From an uncultured Candidatus Pelagibacter sp. (GTDB lineage: Bacteria; Pseudomonadota; Alphaproteobacteria; Pelagibacterales; Pelagibacteraceae): 42,384 nt of DNA. The notes beneath the pieces were generated by a model. It saw nothing but the letters and a program-made list of their open reading frames with translations. It ran no database searches and was not told the origin of the DNA. The DNA lies in the NCBI GenBank assembly GCA_905612525.1, contig CAJQSG010000020.1, positions 1 to 42,384 of the forward strand, in the 5' to 3' direction. Of this stretch, positions 17,254 to 26,172 are shown piece by piece. A program made the position numbers and the translations under genes. How positions within the stretch are numbered: position 1 is the first letter of the stretch; every line of letters starts with the position of its first letter.

Positions 17254-18501
17254 TTATCCTAGTTTAATATTATCTATCCCTACTAATTTATTATAAAGCC
17301 AGTAAATTACTAAAACTCCAGTAAGTAACATTGCTCCTAGTGCCGAGGCAAATGCCCAGTCTAAAGAACTTTTCATATGGTAAGCGATTGTATTACTAAT
17401 TAATGATCCACTAGCACCACCAACTAGTGCAGGAGTAATATAATATCCAACTGCTAAAATAAATACTAATAATGATCCAGCGCCTATTCCAGGAACTGTT
17501 AAAGGAAAATATATTTTTCTAAAGGCAACAAATGGTGTGCCTCCTAAAGATTTTCCAGCTCTCATTAAACTTGGAGATATAGTCTTCATCACACTGTAAA
17601 GAGGAAGAACCATAAAAGGTAATAAAATTTGTGTCATAGCAACAAACGTTCCAACAACATTATACATTAATTCTGGTCGCGCATTGTCAGCTGTAAGTCC
17701 AAGCATTACTATTAAGTCATTAATAGGACCTTGTTGCTGTAGTAAAACCATCCAACTAGATGTTCTAACAAGTAGTGAAGTCCAGAAAGGTAATAGAACA
17801 CAAATCATTAATAAATTACTATATTTCATAGGTAAAGTTGCCAATAAATGGGCAATTGGATATGAAAGTATAAAACAAAATATGGTGACAAAAAAAGCCA
17901 CTTTTAAAGTCCTGAGCCATAAAGTTTTATAAATTTTTCTATTTTCTGGCATTTGAACTATATTTCTGTCTGGATCTAATTTTAGATCAACGCCTTTTAA
18001 ATATTTGGCATAAGACCATTTAGGAGCAGTATTTTTTAATGCAACCCAATATTCAACATTGTTCCAAATCTTATGAGTTGCCATAAACTGTTCTTTATAA
18101 TTACCTTTTTCAAATTTTTTAATTTTCCTATTTGTTTTTTTTAATCCACTACTAAAACCAGATTTTTCATAATTTAATCTTTGGTATAATTTTCCTGATT
18201 CTTTCGCAATCGCTAGTGGATAGAAATCTTTGTAAAAAGCTTCATATGTAGCTTCATCTGGTAATTCTTTACCATCCCATTTTGCAAGTGCCGCAAAGGT
18301 ATTGGGCAACTTACTTGTAATCATGCGGTCATCAATACTTCTAAATAACATGTCACCAATAGGCATTAGATAAGTAATCAAAATAAACAAAAACAAAGGT
18401 GCCACAAGCAACATTGCTTTAATTTTATTTTTTCTTTCAGCTTTTTTTAAACTGATTTCTAAAGGTATACCGTCTGATGATAAAATTTGTTCTGTGCTCA
18501 T
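17254..18501 (-). CDS. potB: Polyamine-type ABC transporter permease PotB with long loop insert
   Basis: Inner-membrane permease of 415 residues, well above the roughly 280-300 usual for PotB. The core is clear: first helix at about 29-50, then after the insert VAFFVTIFCFILSYPIAHLL, LPFWTSLLVRTSSWM and the EAA region RAGKSLGGTPFVAFRKIYFPL. The additional length is a soluble segment of about 130 residues between helix 1 and helix 2, facing the periplasm, rich in Lys, Tyr and Trp. No ribosome-binding site is visible: the ATG directly abuts the T-run of a strong hairpin that follows potD. Similar long-loop PotB proteins exist in other alphaproteobacteria, to my memory. Confidence 0.9.
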   Translation of the reverse strand: MSTEQILSSDGIPLEISLKKAERKNKIKAMLLVAPLFLFILITYLMPIGDMLFRSIDDRMITSKLPNTFAALAKWDGKELPDEATYEAFYKDFYPLAIAKESGKLYQRLNYEKSGFSSGLKKTNRKIKKFEKGNYKEQFMATHKIWNNVEYWVALKNTAPKWSYAKYLKGVDLKLDPDRNIVQMPENRKIYKTLWLRTLKVAFFVTIFCFILSYPIAHLLATLPMKYSNLLMICVLLPFWTSLLVRTSSWMVLLQQQGPINDLIVMLGLTADNARPELMYNVVGTFVAMTQILLPFMVLPLYSVMKTISPSLMRAGKSLGGTPFVAFRKIYFPLTVPGIGAGSLLVFILAVGYYITPALVGGASGSLISNTIAYHMKSSLDWAFASALGAMLLTGVLVIYWLYNKLVGIDNIKLG

Positions 18502-18536
18502 AATAAAAAAGGGCGGCTAAATAATAACCGCCCTTT
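18502..18536 (-). terminator. Hairpin with T-run between potD and potB
   Basis: On the minus strand, AAAGGGCGG (18536-18528) pairs perfectly with CCGCCCTTT (18516-18508) around an 11-base loop, and six T follow as the lower stem runs into the T-tract. The potB start codon begins about six bases later, at 18501. The element has the form of an intrinsic terminator but lies inside an operon just after the binding-protein gene. It can act as a partial terminator and 3-prime stabiliser, giving more PotD than permease. Confidence 0.9.
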
Positions 18537-18562
18537 CAATAAAATAAAAGTTTAATCTATTA

Positions 18563-19693
18563 TTATTTTACAGTAGCTTTCATAGCTTCCCATTTTTCAC
18601 CAATTTCATCCTGGTTATCTGCCCAGAATTCAGGGTTCATAAGAGCGTATGATTTAGTGTTCGCAGGTGCTGTTGGCATATGTGGTACCATTACTGTCTT
18701 ACCATCTTTAAACCAAGGTTCTCCCGCTTCCATGATAGCGATTGAAGATTTTCTCCAAGGAGCGTAAGCAATATACTTCGCACTTCCTGCTAAACCTTCA
18801 GTACTTGTCATTTCTCTAAGAACTTTCATAGCTTTACCATTAGCATCGTTAGGTCCACCTTTAACCATAGCGAAATATTCATAGTCAAGAATTTGAGTAT
18901 CCCATACTTGCGTAATTGGAGTTCCTTCCATTTGCGCATTAAAGAATCTACCATTCCAACCAGTAGCCATGATAACTTCACCATTAGCTAGAAATTCTGG
19001 TGGCTGAGCTCCGGCTTCCCAAAATACACATCCGCCTCTTGGATCATCACATAGTGCTTTGATTTTAGCTATCGCTTTGTCAACTCCACCATCTTTTGCA
19101 AGTTTATCATAGATTTTAGATCCACCCTTACCAGCTTTTGTACCCATGGCTGCCATAGCAAATTCAATGTTAGACATTGCACCTTTGTAGATAGATCTTT
19201 TTCCTGGAAACTTTTTAGTATTAAAAAAGTCTTTCATAGTCTTAGGTTGTTTTTTTGCAAAAACTTCATTGTCATGATTGTATGCAAAATTCCAAGAGTA
19301 TAAAATGTTTCCTACAGCACATTTAGAAGGCATGCTTGTAAAGAAGTCATCTGAAGCTTTAGTTCCATCTGGAGCAGGTGCGAAGTCTTTGTCGAAATCG
19401 AATTCAACAAAAATACCCTCGTCACATCCAATGATAGTGTCTTTTGCGTACACATCAATGATGTCCCAAGTGATTTTTCCAGCTTCTTTTTGTGCTTTAA
19501 TCTCTGATAATCCACCTGTGTAGTCTACCCAGTTAACAGGTATTCCAAGTTTTTTAGCAGTAGGATCGCCGTACCCTAATCTTTGACTTTCAGTGTAAGC
19601 ACCACCCCAAGACACTACAGTAACTGCAAATGCTGAAGTTGTGACAGAAAGTACGAAAGATAGAGCAAGTAATAATTTACTTAATTTTTTCAT
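18563..19693 (-). CDS. potD: Polyamine-type ABC transporter substrate-binding protein PotD
   Basis: Periplasmic binding protein of 376 residues in the SBP_bac_8 / PotD-PotF class. It has a signal peptide with likely cleavage after TSAFA at about residue 23. The mature part starts with VTVVSWGGAYTESQ, typical of this class, followed by the ligand-pocket blocks WDIIDVYAKD, NFAYNHDNEVF, VFWEAGAQPPEFLANGEV and GWNGRFFNAQ with several aromatic residues. The gene has an AGGAGAG ribosome-binding site and its own leader with a promoter-like pair. The substrate could be putrescine, spermidine or another organic cation. Confidence 0.92.
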   Translation of the reverse strand: MKKLSKLLLALSFVLSVTTSAFAVTVVSWGGAYTESQRLGYGDPTAKKLGIPVNWVDYTGGLSEIKAQKEAGKITWDIIDVYAKDTIIGCDEGIFVEFDFDKDFAPAPDGTKASDDFFTSMPSKCAVGNILYSWNFAYNHDNEVFAKKQPKTMKDFFNTKKFPGKRSIYKGAMSNIEFAMAAMGTKAGKGGSKIYDKLAKDGGVDKAIAKIKALCDDPRGGCVFWEAGAQPPEFLANGEVIMATGWNGRFFNAQMEGTPITQVWDTQILDYEYFAMVKGGPNDANGKAMKVLREMTSTEGLAGSAKYIAYAPWRKSSIAIMEAGEPWFKDGKTVMVPHMPTAPANTKSYALMNPEFWADNQDEIGEKWEAMKATVK

Positions 19694-19707
19694 TTTCTCT
19701 CCTATTT

Positions 19708-19719
19708 AACGTTAACGTT
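19708..19719. promoter_or_regulatory. Perfect 12-base palindrome in the potD leader
   Basis: AACGTTAACGTT is a perfect palindrome made of two AACGTT units, 14 bases upstream of the potD ATG on the minus strand and just before its AGGAGAG ribosome-binding site. It is downstream of the likely transcription start, so it could be a roadblock operator. Base content stands out from the AT-rich background through the two CG dinucleotides. Confidence 0.4.
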
Positions 19720-19732
19720 TTATTAAAGTGAC

Positions 19733-19761
19733 ACTAAAACAATATAGATGCGTTTAGTCAA
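19733..19761 (-). promoter_or_regulatory. Likely sigma-70 promoter for potD
   Basis: On the minus strand, TTGACT (19761-19756) and TTTAGT (19738-19733) are separated by 17 bases, placing the start of transcription near 19726, about 33 bases before the potD ATG. The 150-base gap between potA and potD fits an internal promoter that raises expression of the binding protein. Confidence 0.45.
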
Positions 19762-19843
19762 CAGCTGATTGTGGCTAATTTGCCTTTATTTGTCGGAGAG
19801 ATTACGTTTTTTTACTTTATTTTTTTGGGATATTATATTTTTT

Positions 19844-20932
19844 TTACTTTGGATCTAGAGCTCTACTATCTTTTATATTCCACCCAACATTAATATCATT
19901 GCCTAATTTAATATCTAAATTAGATGTGCTATTAGGAATTTTTAAAATAAATTGATCATTTTCTAATAAGTTAATTCTAACTCTTGTATGATCACCATGG
20001 TAGATAACTTCTTTAATTTTTCCTTTATAATTATTATCCATTTTATCTTCTGGATTAATTAAAGCTCGTTCAGGTCTTAATGATACAGTTGTTTTTTCTC
20101 CTTTGGATTTAACAGAAATTGGCTTTGCTAAGATTTCAGTACCATTGATTAATTTAACTTTACAGGTATCACCTGTAATATCGCTAACTGTTCCATCAAA
20201 TGTATTATTTTCTCCAATAAATTCTGCTACAAAAGAATTAACAGGTCTTTCATATAGTTCGTCTGGACTTGAAAGTTGTTGAACTTTACCATCGTTGAAT
20301 ACTGCAATACGACTTGACATTGTTAATGCTTCCGTTTGATCGTGAGTTACATAAACTACTGTTACACCTATACTTTCGTGAATATGTTTAATCTCATACT
20401 GCATACTTTCTCTTAAATTTTTATCTAATGCTCCAAGTGGCTCATCCATTAATACAACTTGTGGATCAAATACTAATGACCTTGCAACTGCAACTCTTTG
20501 TTGTTGACCTCCCGATAGCTGCATTGGCATTCTTGCTTCAAATCCTTGAAGAGATACCATTGATAAAGCTTTATCGATTTTTTTATCTGCTTCATCTTTT
20601 GGAATTTTTCTAACTCTTAATGGAAATGCTAAATTTTCATATACAGTCATATGAGGGAACAAAGCATAGTTTTGAAATACCATTCCTATTCCTCTTTTAT
20701 GAGGTGGAATGTTTGAAATTGGATTACCGTCTAAATAAATTTCTCCGTGTGTTGGAGTTTCAAATCCTGCTAACATCATTAGACATGTTGTTTTACCAGA
20801 ACCAGAGGGTCCTAACATTGTTACGAATTCACCCTCAGCAATATCTAGTTGTAAACCTTTAACAACTAATATTTTTCCATCGTAGCTTTTATCTACGTTA
20901 TCAAATTTTACGAATTCATTATTTTTTGACAT
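19844..20932 (-). CDS. potA: Polyamine-type ABC transporter ATP-binding protein PotA
   Basis: Cytoplasmic ATPase of 362 residues that powers import through PotB and PotC. It has Walker A GPSGSGKTT (about residues 41-49), the signature LSGGQQQRVAVAR, Walker B VVLMDEPLGALD and the switch histidine in VTHDQTEAL. The C-terminal 120 residues form a TOBE-type regulatory domain (ENNTFDGTV, VSLRPERALI). It is the first of the four transporter genes and follows the M24 gene by 59 bases. The gene order potA-potD-potB-potC differs from the E. coli potABCD order. Confidence 0.94.
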   Translation of the reverse strand: MSKNNEFVKFDNVDKSYDGKILVVKGLQLDIAEGEFVTMLGPSGSGKTTCLMMLAGFETPTHGEIYLDGNPISNIPPHKRGIGMVFQNYALFPHMTVYENLAFPLRVRKIPKDEADKKIDKALSMVSLQGFEARMPMQLSGGQQQRVAVARSLVFDPQVVLMDEPLGALDKNLRESMQYEIKHIHESIGVTVVYVTHDQTEALTMSSRIAVFNDGKVQQLSSPDELYERPVNSFVAEFIGENNTFDGTVSDITGDTCKVKLINGTEILAKPISVKSKGEKTTVSLRPERALINPEDKMDNNYKGKIKEVIYHGDHTRVRINLLENDQFILKIPNSTSNLDIKLGNDINVGWNIKDSRALDPK

Positions 20933-20991
20933 ATTTTTTCCAGAGGATTTAAAACATTTGTAGAGTTTTTTATCAAGTTTTTTTATTTAAA

Positions 20992-22158
20992 CTATTTAAT
21001 ATATAAATCTTTTGAAAAATCGCAGAATAACTCGCACCCTCTGTCAGTTATTCGTATCGCTTCTGATGCTTCAACTCCCCAATCACCAAATTGCATCACA
21101 GCAATCATGTGAAAAGTTACATTTGGTTCTAAAATTGTCATATCACCTTTTGAGATATTTAAAGTATGTTCACCCCAGTCTGGTGGATAACCAATACCAA
21201 TTGAATAGCCAGTTCTAGATGTTTTTTCTATTCCGTATTTATCTAGTATTTTCCAAAATGCTTGAGCAACATCATCAGCAGTTTTTCCAGGTTTTGCAAC
21301 ATCGATACCAGCCTGTAATGCTTCATTTGTTTTATTCATCGTATCAATTTTTATTTGGTCCGGTTTTCCAAGTAAAACTGTTCTAGCCATTGGGCAGTGG
21401 TATCTTTGATATACGCCTGAAAGCTCTACAATTGTAGCTTCTCCTTCAACAAATTTATCTTGCGTTGCCGTTAAATGAGACGCTGAAGTTCCCTTTCCTG
21501 TTGGTAATAAAGTGGCAATACTTGAATACTCTCCACCAAATTCTGGGGTTCCATAAAATAAGGATTTTTGAATTTCTCCTACAGCATCGCATTGTCTTAC
21601 ACCAGGGTTTATTACATCAATCGCCGTTAGCATTCCTTTTTGAGAAATAAGTGCTGCTGATTTCATAAGTATAATTTCTGCATCAGATTTTATAACTCTT
21701 GCCCAATTAACTAACCTTTCTGAATCTTTTAGTTTTGCGTTTGGCAATCCTTGTTTAATTTTTTCATAGCAATAAGCAGTGAAGTAATGACTATCCATCT
21801 CCAATCCAATTGTAAGCTTGTCCCATTTTTTCTCTTTAATAATATCTACCAGATTATCGTAAGGATGAAGTGGCCACGTGTGAATATACTTTTCATCATA
21901 AACTAAAATATTTTTATCTTTTAAATAAGTTTTTATGTAAGCACCACCCGAGTCTTGTTTTCTAACCCAACACAATGGCTCTTCAGCATTAACGTGAACC
22001 ACTACTGCTTGAGCATAGTAAAATGACCAAGCATCATATCCTGTAAGATAATTCATATTAGCTGTATCGTGAGAAATTAATAATTCTATGCCTTTATCTT
22101 GCATAGATTTTTGAACTTTTTTTAATCTAGCCTTGTATTCTTCTTTACTAAAATTCAT
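20992..22158 (-). CDS. doeA: M24-fold hydrolase resembling ectoine hydrolase (DoeA/EutD)
   Basis: Cytoplasmic creatinase/prolidase-fold protein of 388 residues. The N-terminal blocks NYLTGYDAWSFYYAQ (36-50) and WVRKQDSGGA (64-73), plus LVNWARVIKSDAE, ASHLT, YQRYHCPMART and YPPDWGEHTL, match ectoine hydrolase as I recall it; that enzyme opens ectoine to N-acetyl-diaminobutyrate. Canonical M24 metal ligands are largely replaced: the first Asp is E245, the second is C255 and the usual GHG histidine is absent, while Glu residues of LEPN and EASEA remain. A metal-free mechanism is therefore likely. It lies 3 bases after panB and upstream of potA. Alternatives are an aminopeptidase or a creatinase-like enzyme; DoeB is not seen here. 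Confidence 0.65.
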   Translation of the reverse strand: MNFSKEEYKARLKKVQKSMQDKGIELLISHDTANMNYLTGYDAWSFYYAQAVVVHVNAEEPLCWVRKQDSGGAYIKTYLKDKNILVYDEKYIHTWPLHPYDNLVDIIKEKKWDKLTIGLEMDSHYFTAYCYEKIKQGLPNAKLKDSERLVNWARVIKSDAEIILMKSAALISQKGMLTAIDVINPGVRQCDAVGEIQKSLFYGTPEFGGEYSSIATLLPTGKGTSASHLTATQDKFVEGEATIVELSGVYQRYHCPMARTVLLGKPDQIKIDTMNKTNEALQAGIDVAKPGKTADDVAQAFWKILDKYGIEKTSRTGYSIGIGYPPDWGEHTLNISKGDMTILEPNVTFHMIAVMQFGDWGVEASEAIRITDRGCELFCDFSKDLYIK

Positions 22159-22161
22159 ATT

Positions 22162-22935
22162 TTAATAACTGTTAATTTTCTTAGGAAATTTTTTACTTTT
22201 AACTTCATTTTTATATTTAATTATAGCGGTATTTATTTGTTTTGTAATATTTACAAACCTCTTAACAAATCTAACATTTATTGGATTTAATCCAATTAGA
22301 TCATCAGTAACTAAAACTTGACCATCACAATTAACTGATGCTCCTATCCCAATAGTTGGAATTTTTATAGTTTTTGTAATTTCTTTTGCTAATGAACTTT
22401 CTACACATTCTAATACGATAGAAAAAACACCTAATTCCTCTAAAATTTTAGCATCTTTTAAAATATTTTTTCTTTCAGTTATTTTTTTTCCTTTAGCCTT
22501 AAAATTTTTAGCTGACTGAGGGAGGACTCCCAAATGTCCCATTACTGGAATTTTATTTTTAATCAATGTTTTGATTATATGGTATATTTTTTTACCACCT
22601 TCTAATTTAACTGCATCACATTTAGTTTTTAAAATAATTGCTTTTGCATTCTTTAGAGCTTCTGAATTATTTCTATAAGTATTATGGGGCATATCAACAA
22701 CCATGAGGCTATTCTTTATTCCCATTCTCACACTCTTAGAATGTTCAATCATTATATTTAACGTTACACTTCTTGTTGATTTATAATTATACAAAACAGA
22801 CCCCAGAGAATCTCCCACTAAAACGATGTCACAATGTTTGTCTATAATTTGTGCAATATTTTTAGAATAAGCTGTTAAGCAAATAATCTTGGCTTTATTT
22901 TTCTTTTTAAAAATTTCTAAAAATTTACTTTTCAT
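22162..22935 (-). CDS. panB: 3-methyl-2-oxobutanoate hydroxymethyltransferase
   Basis: First committed step of pantothenate synthesis: transfers a hydroxymethyl group from methylene-tetrahydrofolate to 2-oxoisovalerate. The 257-residue protein shows ICLTAYSKNIAQIID (residues 18-32), DIVLVGDSLGSVLYNY, VVDMPHNTYRN, VKLEGGKK, PVMGHLGVLPQS (the family has GHxGLxPQ), VLECVESSLA and TIGIGASVNCDGQVLVTDDLIGL. All expected metal and substrate residues (D42-S44 region, D81, K111, E113, H133, E178 by motif) appear intact. panC is not adjacent. It follows guaA after 131 bases and is tightly joined to the M24 gene. Confidence 0.93.
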   Translation of the reverse strand: MKSKFLEIFKKKNKAKIICLTAYSKNIAQIIDKHCDIVLVGDSLGSVLYNYKSTRSVTLNIMIEHSKSVRMGIKNSLMVVDMPHNTYRNNSEALKNAKAIILKTKCDAVKLEGGKKIYHIIKTLIKNKIPVMGHLGVLPQSAKNFKAKGKKITERKNILKDAKILEELGVFSIVLECVESSLAKEITKTIKIPTIGIGASVNCDGQVLVTDDLIGLNPINVRFVKRFVNITKQINTAIIKYKNEVKSKKFPKKINSY

Positions 22936-23066
22936 TCAAATGTCACCGTCTTCATGTATTTCCTATGTTGCTCTATTGCAGTAAAAATTTAATGACCAAT
23001 CAATGCTCTTGGCTTTAATCATTGAGTGTAAGCATTTCATAATACTTTATATTCTATAGTGAATTA

Positions 23067-24632
23067 TTACTCTAATTCAATAGTACTGGGTGGCTTTGAA
23101 GTAACGTCATAAACTACTCTATTAATGCCACTAATATTGTTGATAATTTGATTTGAGATTGACTGCATAAAGCCTTTTGGAAAATCAAAAAAGTCAGCTG
23201 TCATTCCATCTTCAGAGGTAATTGCTCTTAATAAGCAAATATGTTCATAAGTACGATTATCACCCATAACACCAACAGTTTTTACAGGCAGCAGAGCTGC
23301 ATAAGCTTGCCAAATTTTATGGTATAAACCATGGTCACGTAAAGCTTTAATAAAATAAAAATCTGCTTCTTTTAGAATTTTAATTTTTTCATTAGTTATT
23401 ATACCTGGCATTCTTATTGCTAAACCAGGGCCTGGAAATGGGTGTCTAGATATTATATCTTTTGATAAATTAAGCTCTAATCCTAATTTTCTAACTTCGT
23501 CTTTAAATAAAAATTTAAGAGGCTCAACTAATTTTAATTTCATTCGTTTAGGAAGGCCTCCCACATTGTGGTGGGATTTTATTTTTGATGTTTGGCTGCC
23601 AGTTACCGATTTACTTTCAATTAGATCTGGATAAAGAGTTCCCTGAGCTAGAAATTTTACATTTTTAATTTTTTTTGCATATCTTTCAAATATTTTAATA
23701 AATAAATTTCCAATAATTTTTCTTTTTTTTTCAGGATCAGAAACATTGGTGAGTTTTTTAATGAATTCTTTTTCAGCGTTGACATATAATAAATTCATCT
23801 TTAATTTTTTCTTAAATGTATTAACAACTTGCGTTTCTTCATTTTTTCTTAACAATCCATTATTAACAAATATGCATGTTAAATTTTTTCCTATAGCTTT
23901 ACTTAAAAGTTGTGCAACCACACTACTATCAACTCCACCTGATAGACCACAAATTACCCTGTTATCACCTACTTGATCTTTAATTTCTTTTATTAATTTT
24001 AATTTTTGATCTTTAGAGGACCAATTTTTTTTAATCTTACAAATAAGAAAAAGAAAATTATGTAATAAAATTTTTCCGTTGGGGGTGTGTGTTACTTCAG
24101 GGTGAAACTGAACACCATAAAAATTATCTTTAGTATTTTCGATTATTGTTAATTTGGAAGTTTTTGTTGAAGCGACTATTTTAAATCCTTTAGGCATTTT
24201 AGAGACTTGATCAGCATGACTCATCCAAACATTACTAATATTTTTGTTATTAAAAAAATTTTTAGTTAAAATGCTATTTGAAACTTTAGTTATAGTTGCA
24301 AGACCAAACTCTCTATGTTTTGACTTATTAACTCTTCCACCTAATTCTTTTGATAATATTTGATGTCCAAAACATATGCCCAAGACTGGTATGCCTAGTT
24401 TTAAGATTTTTTTATCAAATTTTAATTTATCATTTTCATAAACATTAAGAGGGCCACCAGAAAATATTATTCCACCCGTATTCTGTTTGACAATCTTATT
24501 GATATTAATTTTTTTATGACTAATAATTTCTGAAAAAACTCCAAATTCTCTTATTCTTCTCGCAATTAATTGTGTAAATTGAGACCCATAATCTATTATT
24601 AGTATTTTACTTAAATTGTTACTAAGACTCAT
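23067..24632 (-). CDS. guaA: GMP synthase (glutamine-hydrolysing)
   Basis: Converts XMP to GMP using glutamine and ATP. The protein has 521 residues. The class I glutaminase domain has [14 protein letters not shown], nucleophile C87 in LGICFGHQ and the His/Glu pair in [11 protein letters not shown]. The ATP-pyrophosphatase loop is [15 protein letters not shown] at about residue 230. The C-terminal dimerisation domain has [29 protein letters not shown] and the final [10 protein letters not shown]. The start overlaps the end of the TPR gene by 11 bases, and guaB is just upstream, so both last steps of GMP synthesis are co-expressed. Confidence 0.97.
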   Translation of the reverse strand: MSLSNNLSKILIIDYGSQFTQLIARRIREFGVFSEIISHKKININKIVKQNTGGIIFSGGPLNVYENDKLKFDKKILKLGIPVLGICFGHQILSKELGGRVNKSKHREFGLATITKVSNSILTKNFFNNKNISNVWMSHADQVSKMPKGFKIVASTKTSKLTIIENTKDNFYGVQFHPEVTHTPNGKILLHNFLFLICKIKKNWSSKDQKLKLIKEIKDQVGDNRVICGLSGGVDSSVVAQLLSKAIGKNLTCIFVNNGLLRKNEETQVVNTFKKKLKMNLLYVNAEKEFIKKLTNVSDPEKKRKIIGNLFIKIFERYAKKIKNVKFLAQGTLYPDLIESKSVTGSQTSKIKSHHNVGGLPKRMKLKLVEPLKFLFKDEVRKLGLELNLSKDIISRHPFPGPGLAIRMPGIITNEKIKILKEADFYFIKALRDHGLYHKIWQAYAALLPVKTVGVMGDNRTYEHICLLRAITSEDGMTADFFDFPKGFMQSISNQIINNISGINRVVYDVTSKPPSTIELE

Positions 24633-25059
24633 TTTTTGGTTCTAAATTCTCTAAAGACTCTAAAATTAAAATTTTTTTATCACATAGTTGGTTACAAATT
24701 TTAGTAAAATTTTTTGCTAATTCTTTAACTTTTGAATAATTAGATTTTTTTAACTCTATTTCCATTAGTAAGTAGTTTGCTTCCTCATTTTTTGGATCTA
24801 ATAGAAGTACAGTATTAATATTTTTTTCTTCTTCTCTCTTATTTTCTTCAAATTTATAAATTTTAGCTAAATATAAGTATGAGTCCTGATCTTTGGGATT
24901 AAAAACAATACTTCTTTGAAATAAAAATTTTGATTCTTCATATTTTTTTTCTTTATATTTAATTTTTCCTTCCTCAAAAAAAATACTTTCTGCTAAAACT
25001 GAACTTATCAAAGTTGCAGATATAATAAAAATTGAAGTTAATTTATTTATTTTGATCAT
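24622..25059 (-). CDS. Exported small TPR-like protein
   Basis: Protein of 145 residues with a signal peptide ([14 protein letters not shown], likely cleavage after residue 23). The mature part is helical and shows TPR-like spacing: [20 protein letters not shown], then [17 protein letters not shown] and [17 protein letters not shown], about three repeats. TPR proteins mediate protein contacts, here in the periplasm. It lies between guaB and guaA, with its start overlapping the guaB stop and its end overlapping guaA by 11 bases. No functional relation to purine synthesis is apparent; the position may be simple packing. Cys residues near the C-terminus (CNQLCDKK) are noteworthy. Confidence 0.75.
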   Translation of the reverse strand: MIKINKLTSIFIISATLISSVLAESIFFEEGKIKYKEKKYEESKFLFQRSIVFNPKDQDSYLYLAKIYKFEENKREEEKNINTVLLLDPKNEEANYLLMEIELKKSNYSKVKELAKNFTKICNQLCDKKILILESLENLEPKNES

Positions 25060-26135
25060 TAATATTTATTCTCATTTTTTACTTCATCAACATTATGAAC
25101 CATACTTTCATAAAAACCTGCTTTAGTTATTTTTACAAAATTTGGTTTATTTTTGAGATTGGCTACTGTCTTTGAGCCAAGATATCCCATAGATGATTTT
25201 AGTCCACCTATTAATTTAAAAATTATACTTTTAACATCACCCTTATATTTAACAAAACCTTCCACACCTTCGGGCACATACTTAGATACATCTTTTTGCT
25301 TTGTTTGAAAATATCTGTCGGCAGATCCTTTATTCATTGCGCCAACAGACCCCATGCCTCTAAAGCTTTTAAATAATTTTCCATTTTTTTTAATTAGTTT
25401 ACCGGGTGTTTCAGCGCTACCTGCAAATAAAGATCCTATCATCACTGCATCTGCACCAGCAGATAATGCTTTAGCAATATCGCCTGAGTATTTAATTCCA
25501 CCATCTGAAATAATTTTTGTTTTAATATTTTTTATACCTTTCTTTACATCAATTATTGCACTTAACTGAGGCACGCCAATACCAGCTACTAATCTAGTTG
25601 TGCAAATTGATCCAGGGCCAATCCCAACTTTTACAATATCTACTCCTAGCTTCATTAAAAATTTAGCAGCTTTGGCTGTTGCAATATTTCCTGCACATAA
25701 AGTTGTTTTATTCGTTTTTAATTTTTTTATTACTTTTATCATTTCTGCAACTTTTTTACTGTGGCCATGTGCAGTATCTACTACAATTAAATCTACTTTT
25801 TCTTTTAAAATTGCTGTTGCTCTTTTTAATTCTAAAGGACCAGCTCCAACTGCTGCCCCAACTGACAGTTTTAATTTTTTTACTTTCTTAATTTCTTCAA
25901 TTTGTTTTTTAATATCTAAATTTCTATGTATAACCCCAATACCACCAGCTTTTGCTATGGCAATAGCCATTTTACTCTCAGTTACCGTGTCCATTGCAGA
26001 TGATAATAAGGGAATTTTTAGTGTTAGATTAGGTGATAATTTTGTGCTCGTATTTACTTCAGAAGGTAAAACTTCTGAGTATTTTGGTACCATTGTTACG
26101 TCGTCAAAGGTGAGTGCTTCTTTTATAGGATCCAT
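25059..26135 (-). CDS. guaB: IMP dehydrogenase lacking CBS domains
   Basis: Oxidises IMP to XMP with NAD. Conserved catalytic-domain blocks are [17 protein letters not shown] (8-24), [48 protein letters not shown] (catalytic C178), [30 protein letters not shown] and YRGMGS-like [10 protein letters not shown]. At 358 residues it is about 130 shorter than usual because the tandem CBS (Bateman) module is missing: [15 protein letters not shown] at about 84-98 joins directly where the insert normally sits. The flap after GSADRYFQ and [10 protein letters not shown] are kept, so it should be active. GMP reductase is a less likely reading because EGVEG and guaA linkage favour IMPDH. Confidence 0.93.
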   Translation of the reverse strand: MDPIKEALTFDDVTMVPKYSEVLPSEVNTSTKLSPNLTLKIPLLSSAMDTVTESKMAIAIAKAGGIGVIHRNLDIKKQIEEIKKVKKLKLSVGAAVGAGPLELKRATAILKEKVDLIVVDTAHGHSKKVAEMIKVIKKLKTNKTTLCAGNIATAKAAKFLMKLGVDIVKVGIGPGSICTTRLVAGIGVPQLSAIIDVKKGIKNIKTKIISDGGIKYSGDIAKALSAGADAVMIGSLFAGSAETPGKLIKKNGKLFKSFRGMGSVGAMNKGSADRYFQTKQKDVSKYVPEGVEGFVKYKGDVKSIIFKLIGGLKSSMGYLGSKTVANLKNKPNFVKITKAGFYESMVHNVDEVKNENKY

Positions 26136-26172
26136 AATGATTTATATATGATTCCTTTTATAAATAAAGTCT

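Noticed and set aside
20992..22158. DMSP lyase DddP, another M24-fold enzyme known in marine bacteria
   Set aside because: The visible blocks (LTGYDAWSFY, YHCPMART, YPPDWGE) fit ectoine hydrolase better, and DddP is longer and keeps metal-binding residues, to my memory.
22936..23066. tRNA or riboswitch in the 131-base gap between guaA and panB
   Set aside because: No cloverleaf arms, T-loop motif or terminator-like hairpin could be found; it seems to be plain leader DNA for panB.
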